Positions 1 through 8,767 of a stretch of DNA of 64,000 nt are shown here, piece after piece. Origin of the DNA: Parasediminibacterium sp051861445. Its GTDB lineage: Bacteria > Bacteroidota > Bacteroidia > Chitinophagales > Chitinophagaceae. The stretch lies in assembly GCA_051861445.1 (NCBI GenBank), contig JBHYCS010000012.1:87611-151610 (forward strand), given 5' to 3'. The position numbers and the translations under genes are program-made. How positions within the stretch are numbered: the first letter of the stretch is position 1; each line of letters starts with the position of its first letter. Below the pieces are notes generated by a model. It saw nothing but the letters and a program-made list of their open reading frames with translations. It did not search any database and was not told where the DNA came from.

Positions 1-1529
1 TTATAGGAATAATTCTGTCTTATTTTGGTGTAACTGTAAATAAAGAAATAGAACATTTTTTAAAAGAATTTGGACTTATTTTATTCGTTTACTCCATAGG
101 ATTGCAAGTTGGTCCAGGTTTTTTTGCTTCTTTAAAGCAAAATGCATTGGGTAATAATTTGTTAGCAGCAACGGTAGTTTTATTAGGTATTGCTATTACT
201 ATTGCTTTGCACTTTGTTTCTGGTAATCATATTGGTATTGTTACAGGTGTAATGAGTGGTGCCGTAACCAATACACCTGGTTTAGGAGCTGCACAAACGG
301 CTGTAAAAGATTTGCATATTACTGGTGTAGATAGTTCAATCATAACTTTGGCCTATGCAGTAGCTTACCCTTTTGGTGTATTTGGAATTATTATTTCGCT
401 AGTAATTCTTCGAAAAGTATTGAGAATAAATATTGATAGAGAAAAAGAAAAACACCGTAAGCTTGAAATTTTTAGATCTAGTAAACCCATTTCTATACAC
501 CTAAATCTAGATAATCATCAATTAGTAGGGCAACCATTACGTAGGGTTTTTGAATTATTAAAACACCCCATTGTGGTTTCTAGAATGTTGCATCAAGGAA
601 AAATAATTACACCAACACCAGATATAATTTTAGCCGATAAAGATGTGCTTTTAATTCTTACGCCTAAAGTACAGTTAGAAGATGTAAAGCTGTTGGTAGG
701 CTCACCAAGTGATATCGATTTAAAAGAAACGCCAGGTAGCAATCTGGTCTCTAGACATATTGTGGTAACTAGAAAAGAAGTTACACATAGGCGTTTGGGT
801 AGCTTGGCAGAAATGCATCAAAACGATTTTACGCTTACTCGTTTAAATAGAGCTGGAATTGAAATGGTTACCAATGGAAACATTTTTTTACAATTAGGCG
901 ATACTGTAAAAGTTGTTGGTACAGAAGAAGGTGTTGAACGTGTTACAAAAGCTTTAGGTAACTCACTTAAAAGATTAGAAGTGCCAGACCTAGCACCTAT
1001 TTTTATTGGTATTGCATTGGGTGTTATTTTAGGTAGTATTCCTTTTCATATTGCCAATATGCCTGTTGCTGTAAAAATAGGAATGGCAGGTGGCCCATTA
1101 ATTATTGCTTTAATTTTAAGCCGGTTTGGTAGTTTTTTCTATCTAAATAATTATACTACCAATAGTGCTAATCTTATTTTACGAGAATTAGGAATTTCTT
1201 TGTTTTTAGCAGGAGTTGGTTTAGGTAGTGGACATAATTTAGCTTCCGCTTTTTCAGATGGTTCAGGTTATCATTGGATTTGGATGGGGCTTTCCATAAC
1301 AATGATTCCTTTGTTGGTGGTTGGATTTATTGCACATCGATTTTTCAGAAAAACTTATTTTGAAATTTGTGGTTTATTGTCAGGTGCTTCTACTGATCCA
1401 CCTGCATTGGCTTTTGCTTTAAAAATGGCTGGTAGCGATATTCCGTCGGCAACTTATGCAACGGTGTATCCTTTAACTATGATTTTACGAATTTTAGCTG
1501 CACAGCTACTTATTTTATTTTTATCGTAA
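1..1529 (+). CDS. YidE/AspT-type putative transporter, 5' partial
   Basis: Putative membrane exchanger of the aspartate-alanine exchanger superfamily (YidE/YbjL/AspT); the substrate is not known. The reading frame is open from base 3, upstream of the first available start codon (a TTG at 102), and that upstream part reads as the family's typical N-terminal helix ending in LFVYSIGLQVGPGFF. The gene is therefore cut by the window edge and its start lies outside. Visible order: remainder of the first membrane domain, a soluble middle with two RCK_C/TrkA_C-like lobes (roughly 470-960 bp), then a second membrane domain containing the repeated GxGLGSG and GLLSGASTDPPALAFA motifs that mirror GVMSGAVTNTPGLGAA in the first half. 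This internal duplication with two central TrkA_C lobes is diagnostic of the family. A DUF2490 gene follows 46 bp downstream. Confidence 0.9.
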   Translation, partial: IGIILSYFGVTVNKEIEHFLKEFGLILFVYSIGLQVGPGFFASLKQNALGNNLLAATVVLLGIAITIALHFVSGNHIGIVTGVMSGAVTNTPGLGAAQTAVKDLHITGVDSSIITLAYAVAYPFGVFGIIISLVILRKVLRINIDREKEKHRKLEIFRSSKPISIHLNLDNHQLVGQPLRRVFELLKHPIVVSRMLHQGKIITPTPDIILADKDVLLILTPKVQLEDVKLLVGSPSDIDLKETPGSNLVSRHIVVTRKEVTHRRLGSLAEMHQNDFTLTRLNRAGIEMVTNGNIFLQLGDTVKVVGTEEGVERVTKALGNSLKRLEVPDLAPIFIGIALGVILGSIPFHIANMPVAVKIGMAGGPLIIALILSRFGSFFYLNNYTTNSANLILRELGISLFLAGVGLGSGHNLASAFSDGSGYHWIWMGLSITMIPLLVVGFIAHRFFRKTYFEICGLLSGASTDPPALAFALKMAGSDIPSATYATVYPLTMILRILAAQLLILFLS

Positions 1530-1575
1530 AGTAAGATTTTAGCCTCCATTAAATCGTATTTGAAATGTATTTTGT

Positions 1576-2349
1576 ATGAAACCTCTTTTTGTTCCTAAAA
1601 TATTACTCGTAACCGTTATAGCTACATTGCTTTTATTGCAATCTTCCAATGCACAAAGTACATCTTACACTAATAAGCAAATCAATCACCAAATACAATC
1701 ATGGGTAAGTGTAAATAGTACCATTCGTGTTTCAAAAAAATGGGGTATTATGGCCGATGTTCATTATAGAAGTAATCAGTTTTTTGCCAATCCAAATTTT
1801 TATTTCGTTCGATTAGGGGGTAATTATTGGATAAATGAACATATAACTGCTGCTGCTGGTTGGGGACATTTATGGTTGGCTCCTTCAAAAGCAGGTTTTA
1901 AAACTTATACACAAGAAAATAGACTGTTTCAGCAAATTCAAATGACTTCCAAAATAGGTACTATTCAACTGTTAAATAGGCTTAGAAACGAACAACGTTG
2001 GCAAGAAAAAATTGTAAACGATAAACGAACCAACGAATTTAAGTTTACCAATAGAGTTCGTTATTTAGCCAGTCTTACTATTCCAATTTCTAAAAATGAA
2101 TATTACCCATCACTTGTATTATCAGACGAATTGTGCATACAAATGGGCAAAGAAGTAGTGTACAATACCTTCGATCAAAATAGAGCATTCATAGGGTTTA
2201 AACAACGTATTTTGCCAAATCTGCATTTTGACATTGGATATATGCTTGTAAATCAACAAAAATCAAACGGCTATCAATACGATCAAAATAGTACGTATCG
2301 TTGTTTCTTTTATTATACGCCAAATTTTAGCAGTCATAAAAAAAGTTAA
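1576..2349 (+). CDS. DUF2490 domain outer-membrane-type protein
   Basis: Protein of 257 residues with a clear signal peptide (hydrophobic residues about 8-24, cleavage after SNAQ). The mature part begins QSWVSVNSTIRVSKKWGI and continues with alternating aromatic/polar strands (WINEHITAAAGWGHLWL, FDIGYMLVNQQKSNGYQYDQN), which is the pattern of the DUF2490 family common in Bacteroidota. It is predicted to be a small outer-membrane beta barrel; its function is not known. It follows the transporter gene at 46 bp and may be cotranscribed with it. No terminator is evident before lgt. Confidence 0.8.
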   Translation: MKPLFVPKILLVTVIATLLLLQSSNAQSTSYTNKQINHQIQSWVSVNSTIRVSKKWGIMADVHYRSNQFFANPNFYFVRLGGNYWINEHITAAAGWGHLWLAPSKAGFKTYTQENRLFQQIQMTSKIGTIQLLNRLRNEQRWQEKIVNDKRTNEFKFTNRVRYLASLTIPISKNEYYPSLVLSDELCIQMGKEVVYNTFDQNRAFIGFKQRILPNLHFDIGYMLVNQQKSNGYQYDQNSTYRCFFYYTPNFSSHKKS

Positions 2350-2474
2350 TTCCTCTTATTTGTTACAACAAACCCTCGTTTTCGCACCTCAAAAATTTTA
2401 AAATTCATTACTTACAACCGTTTATTGGTTATCATTGCAAAAGATTGCAAGGCTTATAATTCAATTGTATTGTT

Positions 2475-3752
2475 ATGTATCCTAATCTATACTATGTTTT
2501 TAAAGATTTTTTTGGGGTTGAATGGAATGGGTTAAAACTCATTAATTCTTTCGGTTTTTTTGTAGCCATCTGTTTTATTACTGCTGCATGGATTTTAACG
2601 CTTGAGTTAAAAAGAAAAGAAGCTCAAGGATTATTTTCTTTTACCGAAGAAAAAATTTTAGTGGGTGCTGCTGCCTCTTTTTCTGATTTACTTGTCAATT
2701 TTTTATTGGGTTTTGTATTCGGATTTAAAATTATCGGAGCATTTTTAAATCCAGATGCTTTAAAAGATCCTCAGTCGTTTATTTTATCTACCGATGGAAA
2801 TGTGTTTACTGGCTTGATTGTAGGAGCTATTTTTGCTGGTTTAAAATGGTGGGAAAAAAACAAACAAAAATTAGCAACTCCTGATCAACGTACCATTCGA
2901 ATTTGGCCACATGATAGGGTTGGTGATTTGGTAATTTATGCTGCTATTTTTGGATTTGCAGGTGCAAAAGTGTTTCATAATTTAGAAAATTGGAATGAAT
3001 TTATCAAAGACCCCATTGATGCTTTGATTTCTTTTAGCGGCTTAACGTTTTATGGTGGATTGATTTGTGCAGGTTTGGCTATTGTGTTTTATGCCAGAAA
3101 ACATAAAATGGCCATCGTTCATTTAGCCGATAGTTTTGCCCCTGCATTAATGATTGGCTATGCTATTGGAAGAATGGGCTGTCAAGTTAGTGGTGATGGT
3201 GATTGGGGAATTATCAATAGTTATTTTGCTTCTACACCAACTGGTGAAGTTGTGCCAGCAACAGCAGGGCAGTTTCAACATACTTTATACGCCAATGCTG
3301 GTTATTATACTAGTCAGTTTAAATCGCTAGAGGCTGTTCATCATTTGTCTGTAGCACCTTTTTGGCATTTACCCAATTGGTTATTTGCATATAATTACCC
3401 ACATAACGTAATTAGCGAAGGCGTAAAAATTGCAGGATGCACAGAAGTTCAACATTGTAGTCAATTACCGATTCCTGTTTTTCCTACTGCTTTATACGAA
3501 ATTATCGCTTGCACAATTTTGTTTTTTGTGTTGTGGATGCTTCGTAAAAAACTAAAAATTGCTGGTCAATTAACGGGTGTTTATTTGGTATTAAATGGTT
3601 TAGAACGTTTTTTCATTGAAAAAATTCGGGTAAATACTAAATATGAAGGATTACCATTTCAACCAACACAAGCTGAGTTGATTTCATTTATTTTAATTAT
3701 TGTAGGAATTCTTTTGTTTGTTCAGGTTACTCGAAAGGCTAAAACAAGCTAA
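2475..3752 (+). CDS. lgt: Prolipoprotein diacylglyceryl transferase, long Bacteroidota variant
   Basis: Transfers diacylglycerol from phosphatidylglycerol to the lipobox cysteine of prolipoproteins in the inner membrane. The sequence shows multiple membrane helices, the FYGGLICAGLAIVFYARKH segment, the signature region GRMGCQVSGDGDWG (about residues 232-245), and the C-terminal FPTALYEII and ERFFIEKIRVN motifs carrying the conserved Arg/Glu pair. At 425 residues it is much longer than the roughly 270-290 residues of proteobacterial Lgt. The extra length is an insertion between the signature and FPTALYE, plus a longer segment near the N-terminus. The usual RxGNFxNGE signature is altered (Asn to Cys, NGE to GDGDWG), as far as I know a phylum trait. 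A strong terminator follows directly. Confidence 0.9.
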   Translation: MYPNLYYVFKDFFGVEWNGLKLINSFGFFVAICFITAAWILTLELKRKEAQGLFSFTEEKILVGAAASFSDLLVNFLLGFVFGFKIIGAFLNPDALKDPQSFILSTDGNVFTGLIVGAIFAGLKWWEKNKQKLATPDQRTIRIWPHDRVGDLVIYAAIFGFAGAKVFHNLENWNEFIKDPIDALISFSGLTFYGGLICAGLAIVFYARKHKMAIVHLADSFAPALMIGYAIGRMGCQVSGDGDWGIINSYFASTPTGEVVPATAGQFQHTLYANAGYYTSQFKSLEAVHHLSVAPFWHLPNWLFAYNYPHNVISEGVKIAGCTEVQHCSQLPIPVFPTALYEIIACTILFFVLWMLRKKLKIAGQLTGVYLVLNGLERFFIEKIRVNTKYEGLPFQPTQAELISFILIIVGILLFVQVTRKAKTS

Positions 3753-3779
3753 TGTATTGATAATCAATTTCTTTCTGCC

Positions 3780-3810
3780 AAAAGCCATCCATTCGTCGAT
3801 GGCTTTTTTA
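3780..3810 (+). terminator. Rho-independent terminator after lgt
   Basis: Perfect 10-bp stem AAAAGCCATC / GATGGCTTTT around an 8-base loop, followed by T-rich sequence, 27 bp after the lgt stop. Confidence 0.85.
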
Positions 3811-3874
3811 TTTTTCAATAATTTGAGTACTATGTAATGCATACCACTTGTCATTACAATATACCGTTCATGTT

Positions 3875-3911
3875 AAAACTATGTACCTTGCTTTACATAG
3901 TACATAGTTTT
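3875..3911 (+). promoter_or_regulatory. Perfect 12-bp inverted repeat upstream of the barrel receptor gene
   Basis: Arms AAAACTATGTAC (3875-3886) and GTACATAGTTTT (3900-3911) are exact reverse complements separated by 13 bases. The right arm overlaps a TAnnTTTG promoter-like box (TAGTTTTG, 3905-3912), 49 bp before the start at 3961. It could be an operator for a dimeric regulator or an RNA hairpin in the leader. There is no T-tract, so it does not look like a terminator. Confidence 0.55.
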
Positions 3912-3960
3912 GTGTTGTAATATTTAAAAACAAGAACTGTAAATAATTAAAACAACCAAC

Positions 3961-6435
3961 ATGAAATCAATTGTAACTGCACTAACTGCTTTGGGTTTAT
4001 TTTCCTCCCTTCAAAGCATTCAAGCACAAAACACGGTATCTACAGGAAAAGTAAAAGGAAGCCTAATAGTTGCTGATAAAGCAATTGAAGGTGCATCTGT
4101 TAGCATTTTAAAAGCCAAAGATTCTTCATTGGTAAAAATGGAACTAACCAATAAACTAGGAAATTTTGAAATAGATCAAGTTAAAGTAGGTAGATACTTG
4201 GTTTCTATTCAAAGCGTTGGCTACAAAAAGTATTATAGCGAATTGTTTGAAGTAGCTTCTAATGCAACTTATGAAATAAAAAAAGCAACACTTCAATTGC
4301 TAGATAAGCAATTGAAAGAAGTAGTGGTTGAAAGTAAGAAACCTTTGATTGAGCAAAAAATTGATAGAACAGTCGTAAATGTAGAAGCTTCTGTTACCAA
4401 TGCAGGCTCAACTGCTTTAGAAGTTTTAGAAAAATCGCCTGGAATTTCTGTAGATAAAGACGGAAATATTAGCCTAAAAGGCAAACAAGGTGTGGTTATT
4501 TTAGTTGATAACAAACCCACCTATTTAGGAGGTGCAGATTTAGCAAATATGTTACGTAACATGAATTCCACACAGTTAGAGCAAATCGAAATTATGACCA
4601 ACCCTCCTGCAAAATATGATGCTGCAGGTAACTCAGGTGTTATTAATATTAAAACCAAAAAAACAAAGACAAAGGGTTTAAATGGTTCGTTTACATCAGG
4701 TTATGGACAGGGAATTTATCCAAAAACCAATCATAGCTTAAATATGAACTATAGAAATGGGAAATGGAATTTGTTTGGTAATTATAGTTTTGGTTATAGA
4801 GAAGGGTTTCAAAATTTAGACATTAGCAGAAATTTTTCGGATAGAAATACCAAAGAAATTGTTTCTTATTTCGATCAATCTGCTACTATGAATAATATTA
4901 GCAGAAACCACAATGCCAAAATTGGAGCGGATTTTTTTATTAGCAAAAAAACAACATTTGGTATTGTTGTAACTGGTTTTAATAGCATTGGTACTGGTGT
5001 CAGTAATAATGCCACTAATATTTTCGATAAAAACTATTCACTAAATAGTATTACGAAAGCAATTACTACTACAGACGAAAATTGGAAAAACTATAGCTCC
5101 AACTTTAACTTTCGACATGTATTTGATAGTACAGGTAAAGAATTATCTGCCGATATTGACTATGTAAAATATGATGCTACTAATTTTCAAAGTTTAAAAA
5201 ATAGTTATCAGAATGGTGATGGTAGCTTTAGACAAAAAGGCGATACTTTAGACGGAAGCTTACCCATGAAAATTGCCATTTATAGCGGAAAAATAGATTA
5301 TTTACATCCATTAAAAAAAGGAGCAAAATTAGAAGCGGGTGCAAAATTTAGCTACGTAGAAACAGATAATAATGCTCGTTACGATAGTTTAATTAACAAC
5401 CAATACAAGCCAGATTACAATAGAAGCAACCATTTTATTTATGAAGAAAAAATTGCTGCTGCTTATGTAAACTTTAGTAAAACAATTAATAAAAAATGGG
5501 CTTATCAAATAGGATTACGTGCAGAACATACACATGCAATTGGCAATCAATTGGGTAATGTAATGAGAGGTGCTAGTGGTTTTGATACATCTTATATTCA
5601 ATTTTTCCCAACGGCTTATGTTACCTATACTTTAAACGATAAAAATCAATTCACTATTAATTACGGTCGTAGAATTCAACGTCCGAATTATGAAGATTTA
5701 AATCCTTTTGTTGAGTTTATCGATCGTTATACTTTTCAACAAGGAAATCCTGGTTTAAGACCACAGTTTAGCCACAATCTAGAGTTGAGCCATTTGTTTA
5801 TGGGTGGTTTATTGTCAACTACACTTAACTATACCAAAGTAAACAATATTATTCAACAAGTATTGGAGCAAAATACAGCTACCAACGAAACATTTGTTCG
5901 TAGAGCCAATATTGCTCAATTAGATCAGTTTGGAATTGCTATTGCTGGACAAATTCCTGTTCAAAAATGGTGGAGTTTAAATTTGTATGCCAATGGATTT
6001 AATAACCGTTTTAGAGGAATAGTAAACAATGCTTATGTAGATTTTAGTACACCAACACTGCAAACCAATATCAATAACACTTTTAAATTAGGTAAAGGTT
6101 GGAATACAGAATTGAGCGGTTTTTATAGAACAAAATCTATTGAAGGTGTAATGTTTATTCGTTCTTTAGGACAAATAAGTGCAGGTGTTTCTAAAACTGT
6201 ACTAAAAAACAAAGGAACTGTACGTTTGAATGTAAGAGATATTTTTTGGTTACAACAACCAAAAGGTTATGCTAAATACGATGATATAGATGTTCGTTTT
6301 GCAAATAGAAACGATAACAGAGTAATTAACCTAAGTTTTAGTTATCGTTTTAGTAAAGGAAAAATGAGCAACAATAATGTAAGAAGAAAATCTGCTTTAG
6401 ACGAAGCAAATAGAGTACAAATAGGAGGAAACTAG
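3961..6435 (+). CDS. Outer-membrane beta-barrel (TonB-dependent-receptor-like) protein
   Basis: An 824-residue outer membrane protein. Order: signal peptide (1-22, cleavage after IQAQ); a carboxypeptidase-regulatory-like beta-sandwich (about 28-115, starting KVKGSLIVADKAIEGASVSILKA); a TonB plug-like domain (about 120-240, LEVLEKSPGISVDKDGNISLKGKQGVVILVDNK and TNPPAKYDAAGNSGVINIKTKK); and a large beta barrel of the outer membrane protein beta-barrel family (PF14905-like) to the end, containing GRRIQRPNYEDLNPF and SFSYRFSKGKMSNNN. Such proteins resemble SusC/TonB-dependent transporters, but the ligand is unknown and no SusD partner is adjacent. It is a single-gene unit between two terminators, preceded by a 12-bp inverted repeat that may regulate it. 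Confidence 0.88.
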   Translation: MKSIVTALTALGLFSSLQSIQAQNTVSTGKVKGSLIVADKAIEGASVSILKAKDSSLVKMELTNKLGNFEIDQVKVGRYLVSIQSVGYKKYYSELFEVASNATYEIKKATLQLLDKQLKEVVVESKKPLIEQKIDRTVVNVEASVTNAGSTALEVLEKSPGISVDKDGNISLKGKQGVVILVDNKPTYLGGADLANMLRNMNSTQLEQIEIMTNPPAKYDAAGNSGVINIKTKKTKTKGLNGSFTSGYGQGIYPKTNHSLNMNYRNGKWNLFGNYSFGYREGFQNLDISRNFSDRNTKEIVSYFDQSATMNNISRNHNAKIGADFFISKKTTFGIVVTGFNSIGTGVSNNATNIFDKNYSLNSITKAITTTDENWKNYSSNFNFRHVFDSTGKELSADIDYVKYDATNFQSLKNSYQNGDGSFRQKGDTLDGSLPMKIAIYSGKIDYLHPLKKGAKLEAGAKFSYVETDNNARYDSLINNQYKPDYNRSNHFIYEEKIAAAYVNFSKTINKKWAYQIGLRAEHTHAIGNQLGNVMRGASGFDTSYIQFFPTAYVTYTLNDKNQFTINYGRRIQRPNYEDLNPFVEFIDRYTFQQGNPGLRPQFSHNLELSHLFMGGLLSTTLNYTKVNNIIQQVLEQNTATNETFVRRANIAQLDQFGIAIAGQIPVQKWWSLNLYANGFNNRFRGIVNNAYVDFSTPTLQTNINNTFKLGKGWNTELSGFYRTKSIEGVMFIRSLGQISAGVSKTVLKNKGTVRLNVRDIFWLQQPKGYAKYDDIDVRFANRNDNRVINLSFSYRFSKGKMSNNNVRRKSALDEANRVQIGGN

Positions 6436-6470
6436 GCTTACACTTATAACAAACAAAACAACAAAACAGC

Positions 6471-6506
6471 AAAAAGCCGCTATCAGTAAAATGAAGCGGC
6501 TTTTTT
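6471..6506 (+). terminator. Terminator after the barrel receptor gene
   Basis: Stem AAAAAGCCGC / GCGGCTTTTT, loop of about 15 bases, T-run to 6506; 35 bp after the stop at 6435. A-tracts on the other side could make it bidirectional for the converging pntAB gene. Confidence 0.85.
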
Positions 6507-6565
6507 GTATTCTTTCTTTTATGCTACAATGAATGAATACTCCATATAGAAGATGATTAAAAGTA

Positions 6566-6865
6566 CTATTTCTTTTTCTTAAACATTTCTAACATTCTAT
6601 CCGTAACTACAAATCCGCCAACAACATTCAATGTGCCTAATAAAACTGCTAAAAAACCTAAAACCAAGGCCCAATAATTATCTTGTTCAGCTTTACCCAT
6701 AACAATAATGGCACCAATAATTACCACTCCATGTATAGCATTTGCCCCACTCATTAAAGGCGTGTGTAAAACACTAGGCACTCTGCCTATTACTTCTATT
6801 CCTAAAAAAATCATTAGAATAACAATATAAATAATCTGTTGATGGGTTTGTATAAAGCTGAGCAT
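6566..6865 (-). CDS. pntAB: NAD(P) transhydrogenase subunit alpha part 2 (membrane part)
   Basis: A 99-residue integral membrane polypeptide corresponding to the C-terminal four-helix part of the alpha subunit (PNTB_4TM type) of the Re/Si-specific proton-translocating transhydrogenase. It contains the family motif for this fragment, EVIGRVPSVLHTPLMSGANAIHGVVIIGA, then GFLAVLLGTLNVVGGFVVTDRMLEMFKKKK. It associates with PntAA and PntB to couple hydride transfer from NADH to NADP+ with proton entry. It lies 46 bp downstream of pntAA on the same strand. The matching beta subunit is not adjacent; it is at 20404-21810 on the other strand. Confidence 0.93.
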   Translation of the reverse strand: MLSFIQTHQQIIYIVILMIFLGIEVIGRVPSVLHTPLMSGANAIHGVVIIGAIIVMGKAEQDNYWALVLGFLAVLLGTLNVVGGFVVTDRMLEMFKKKK

Positions 6866-6911
6866 AAAAAGTGATTTATCAGATGAATAATTTATTGAAA
6901 GAATTAAAAAA

Positions 6912-8033
6912 CTATAATAAGCTACTTACTCTTTCATTTACAATATTTCCATTGTGTGTAATGCAACAACCTTTTACCAAATCATCCTCAAAGTTTAAAG
7001 CTATTGTACCCTCTTTTGTAACAATCAGTTGCATAAAGTTTAATACGTTTTTGCCATATAATTTGCTAGCATCACTAGGCATTAAACTAGGTAAATTACT
7101 ATTTCCAATAATGGTAATTCCATTATATAATACAGTTTCGTTGTTTTTGGTAAGTGGCGTATTTCCTCCAGTTGCTGCGGCAATATCAATTATAATGCTT
7201 CCTGATTTCATGGTGTCAAGCATTGCTTGCGTAATTAAAATAGGAGCAGGTTTACCCGGTATTTGTGCAGTTGTAATTACCACATCCGCCTTTGCAATTG
7301 CTTCCGCAATTTTTTGTTGTTGCTTTTGTTTGTATTCATCAGTTTGTTCTACAGCATAGCCACCTGCTTTGGTAGCATCGGCAGCACCTTCTACTTCAAC
7401 AAATTTTGCTCCAAGGCTCATTACTTCTTCTTTTACGGCTGGTCGAGTGTCAAAAACTTCTACAACTGCTCCCAATCTTTTGGCAGTTGCAATGGCTTGT
7501 AAGCCAGCAACACCAGCACCTAAAATCAATACTTTCACAGGTGGAATACTACCTGCTGCAGTCATAAACATGGGAAAATATTTAGAATACGTATTCGCTG
7601 CAAGTAATACGGCTTTATAACCAGCAATATTGGCTTGGCTACTCAATACATCCATCGATTGAGCCCTTGTTGTTCTTGGTAATGTATCTAAACTAAAAGT
7701 AGTTACTTGTTTGGTAGCCCATTGTTGCATGTTTTTAAAGTTAAACAATGGTTGAAACACACCAATAACAGCCGTATTTGGCTGTAACATGGCAATATCA
7801 TTTTCAGTTAACAATTGTATTGATAAAACAATATTGCTTTGTTGCAAAACTTCAGATCTACTGGTTACTGTAGCTCCCTTTTGGGTGTAAACACTATCGT
7901 TTGCAAAAGACAAATTACCTGCACCAGTTTCTACAAAAACAGAAATACCTTTTTTGACCAATGTTTCTGCTTGTTCTGGTAAAAGCGATACCCTGTTTTC
8001 GCTATTTGGCTCTTTTAATATTCCTACAATCAT
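6912..8033 (-). CDS. pntAA: NAD(P) transhydrogenase subunit alpha part 1 (NAD-binding)
   Basis: A 373-residue soluble dI component binding NAD(H). It begins MIVGILKEPNSENRVSLLPEQ, the alanine dehydrogenase/PNT N-terminal signature. It has the second PNT signature VLILGAGVAGLQAIATAKRL with the GxGxxG dinucleotide loop at residues 172-177, and DTRPAVKEEVMSLGAKFVEVE just after. Its length fits the split form of the alpha subunit, in which the membrane helices are encoded by a separate downstream gene (pntAB). Upstream, 47 bp away on the same strand, is the unknown gene 8081-8764, so pnt expression may come from the thyA-folA transcript or from an internal promoter. Confidence 0.95.
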   Translation of the reverse strand: MIVGILKEPNSENRVSLLPEQAETLVKKGISVFVETGAGNLSFANDSVYTQKGATVTSRSEVLQQSNIVLSIQLLTENDIAMLQPNTAVIGVFQPLFNFKNMQQWATKQVTTFSLDTLPRTTRAQSMDVLSSQANIAGYKAVLLAANTYSKYFPMFMTAAGSIPPVKVLILGAGVAGLQAIATAKRLGAVVEVFDTRPAVKEEVMSLGAKFVEVEGAADATKAGGYAVEQTDEYKQKQQQKIAEAIAKADVVITTAQIPGKPAPILITQAMLDTMKSGSIIIDIAAATGGNTPLTKNNETVLYNGITIIGNSNLPSLMPSDASKLYGKNVLNFMQLIVTKEGTIALNFEDDLVKGCCITHNGNIVNERVSSLL

Positions 8034-8080
8034 AGGCTACAATGTAGATAAATTATTTGAAACCAAGAAACATTTTAGGG

Positions 8081-8764
8081 TTAATACTGCACTGAAAAAT
8101 ATTCTTTCTGTAACTGTTCAGGTCTAAAAAAGAGCAGTGAAATGTAAAACAAATCGATAGATAATGTTACAGAAGAAGATTGCCGTAAAAATTTGTAAAA
8201 AGTATTTGCATTTGAATGAATGTGAGGATTGGCAATAACCATACAAATGCTTTTGTTTTGATGGGTAAGTATCGATTGTATATTCGATTTCAAGGCTTCG
8301 TCAAGCGTTGAAAAATCAGCATAAAAGCAGTGTTTTTTTTCAGATTCATTTTCCCAAATTTTATCTAAACAATCTAGATTTTTGAATAAATGATTGTAAG
8401 ATAAATGAGCCATTTCTGCTCTATTTTCTTCCATTAGCCAAATGGGTTGCTCTATATTAGTGGCTGCTATGTACAAAGCAGCAAGATGACTTTTTTTTGA
8501 TAGAATAACAATGCTTGATGGTTTATAAAAATGAATAAACCTAAACAGTAATTGATAATATTTTAAAGAAAATTGTTGATGAAAATGATGTTTTAATGCT
8601 GCTGCTGCTAAATCTTTAAACGCATAAAAAAAACGGTTATCTAACAAAACTTCTCTTATAATTTGGTATACAAATGGAGAGTGTATGCCATGTCCTTTTC
8701 TATTATAAGCTGTTGCATAATAATAGCAATATTGAATACTTTTAAATAAAGCAGATGCATTCAT
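8081..8764 (-). CDS. Degenerate methyltransferase-like protein of unknown function
   Basis: A 227-residue cytoplasmic protein. Its N-terminus carries NRKGHGIHSPFVYQII and its C-terminus SIDLFYISLLFFRPEQLQKEY. Both ends match the pattern I know from a Bacteroidota family usually annotated as class I SAM-dependent methyltransferases. However, where such proteins have a glycine-rich SAM-binding motif I, this one reads SSIVILSKKSHLAALYIAA (about residues 83-101), with no GxGxG. It may have lost catalysis or be a distant paralogue. It lies between an integral membrane protein gene (3 bp away) and pntAA (47 bp), all on the minus strand. Family assignment is by recalled motif pattern only. Confidence 0.6.
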   Translation of the reverse strand: MNASALFKSIQYCYYYATAYNRKGHGIHSPFVYQIIREVLLDNRFFYAFKDLAAAALKHHFHQQFSLKYYQLLFRFIHFYKPSSIVILSKKSHLAALYIAATNIEQPIWLMEENRAEMAHLSYNHLFKNLDCLDKIWENESEKKHCFYADFSTLDEALKSNIQSILTHQNKSICMVIANPHIHSNANTFYKFLRQSSSVTLSIDLFYISLLFFRPEQLQKEYFSVQY

Positions 8765-8767
8765 ACA

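Noticed and set aside
6871..7620. Three overlapping + strand frames opposite pntAA/pntAB
   Set aside because: They lie on the complement of well-supported transhydrogenase genes and show no family similarity or start signal; antisense shadows.
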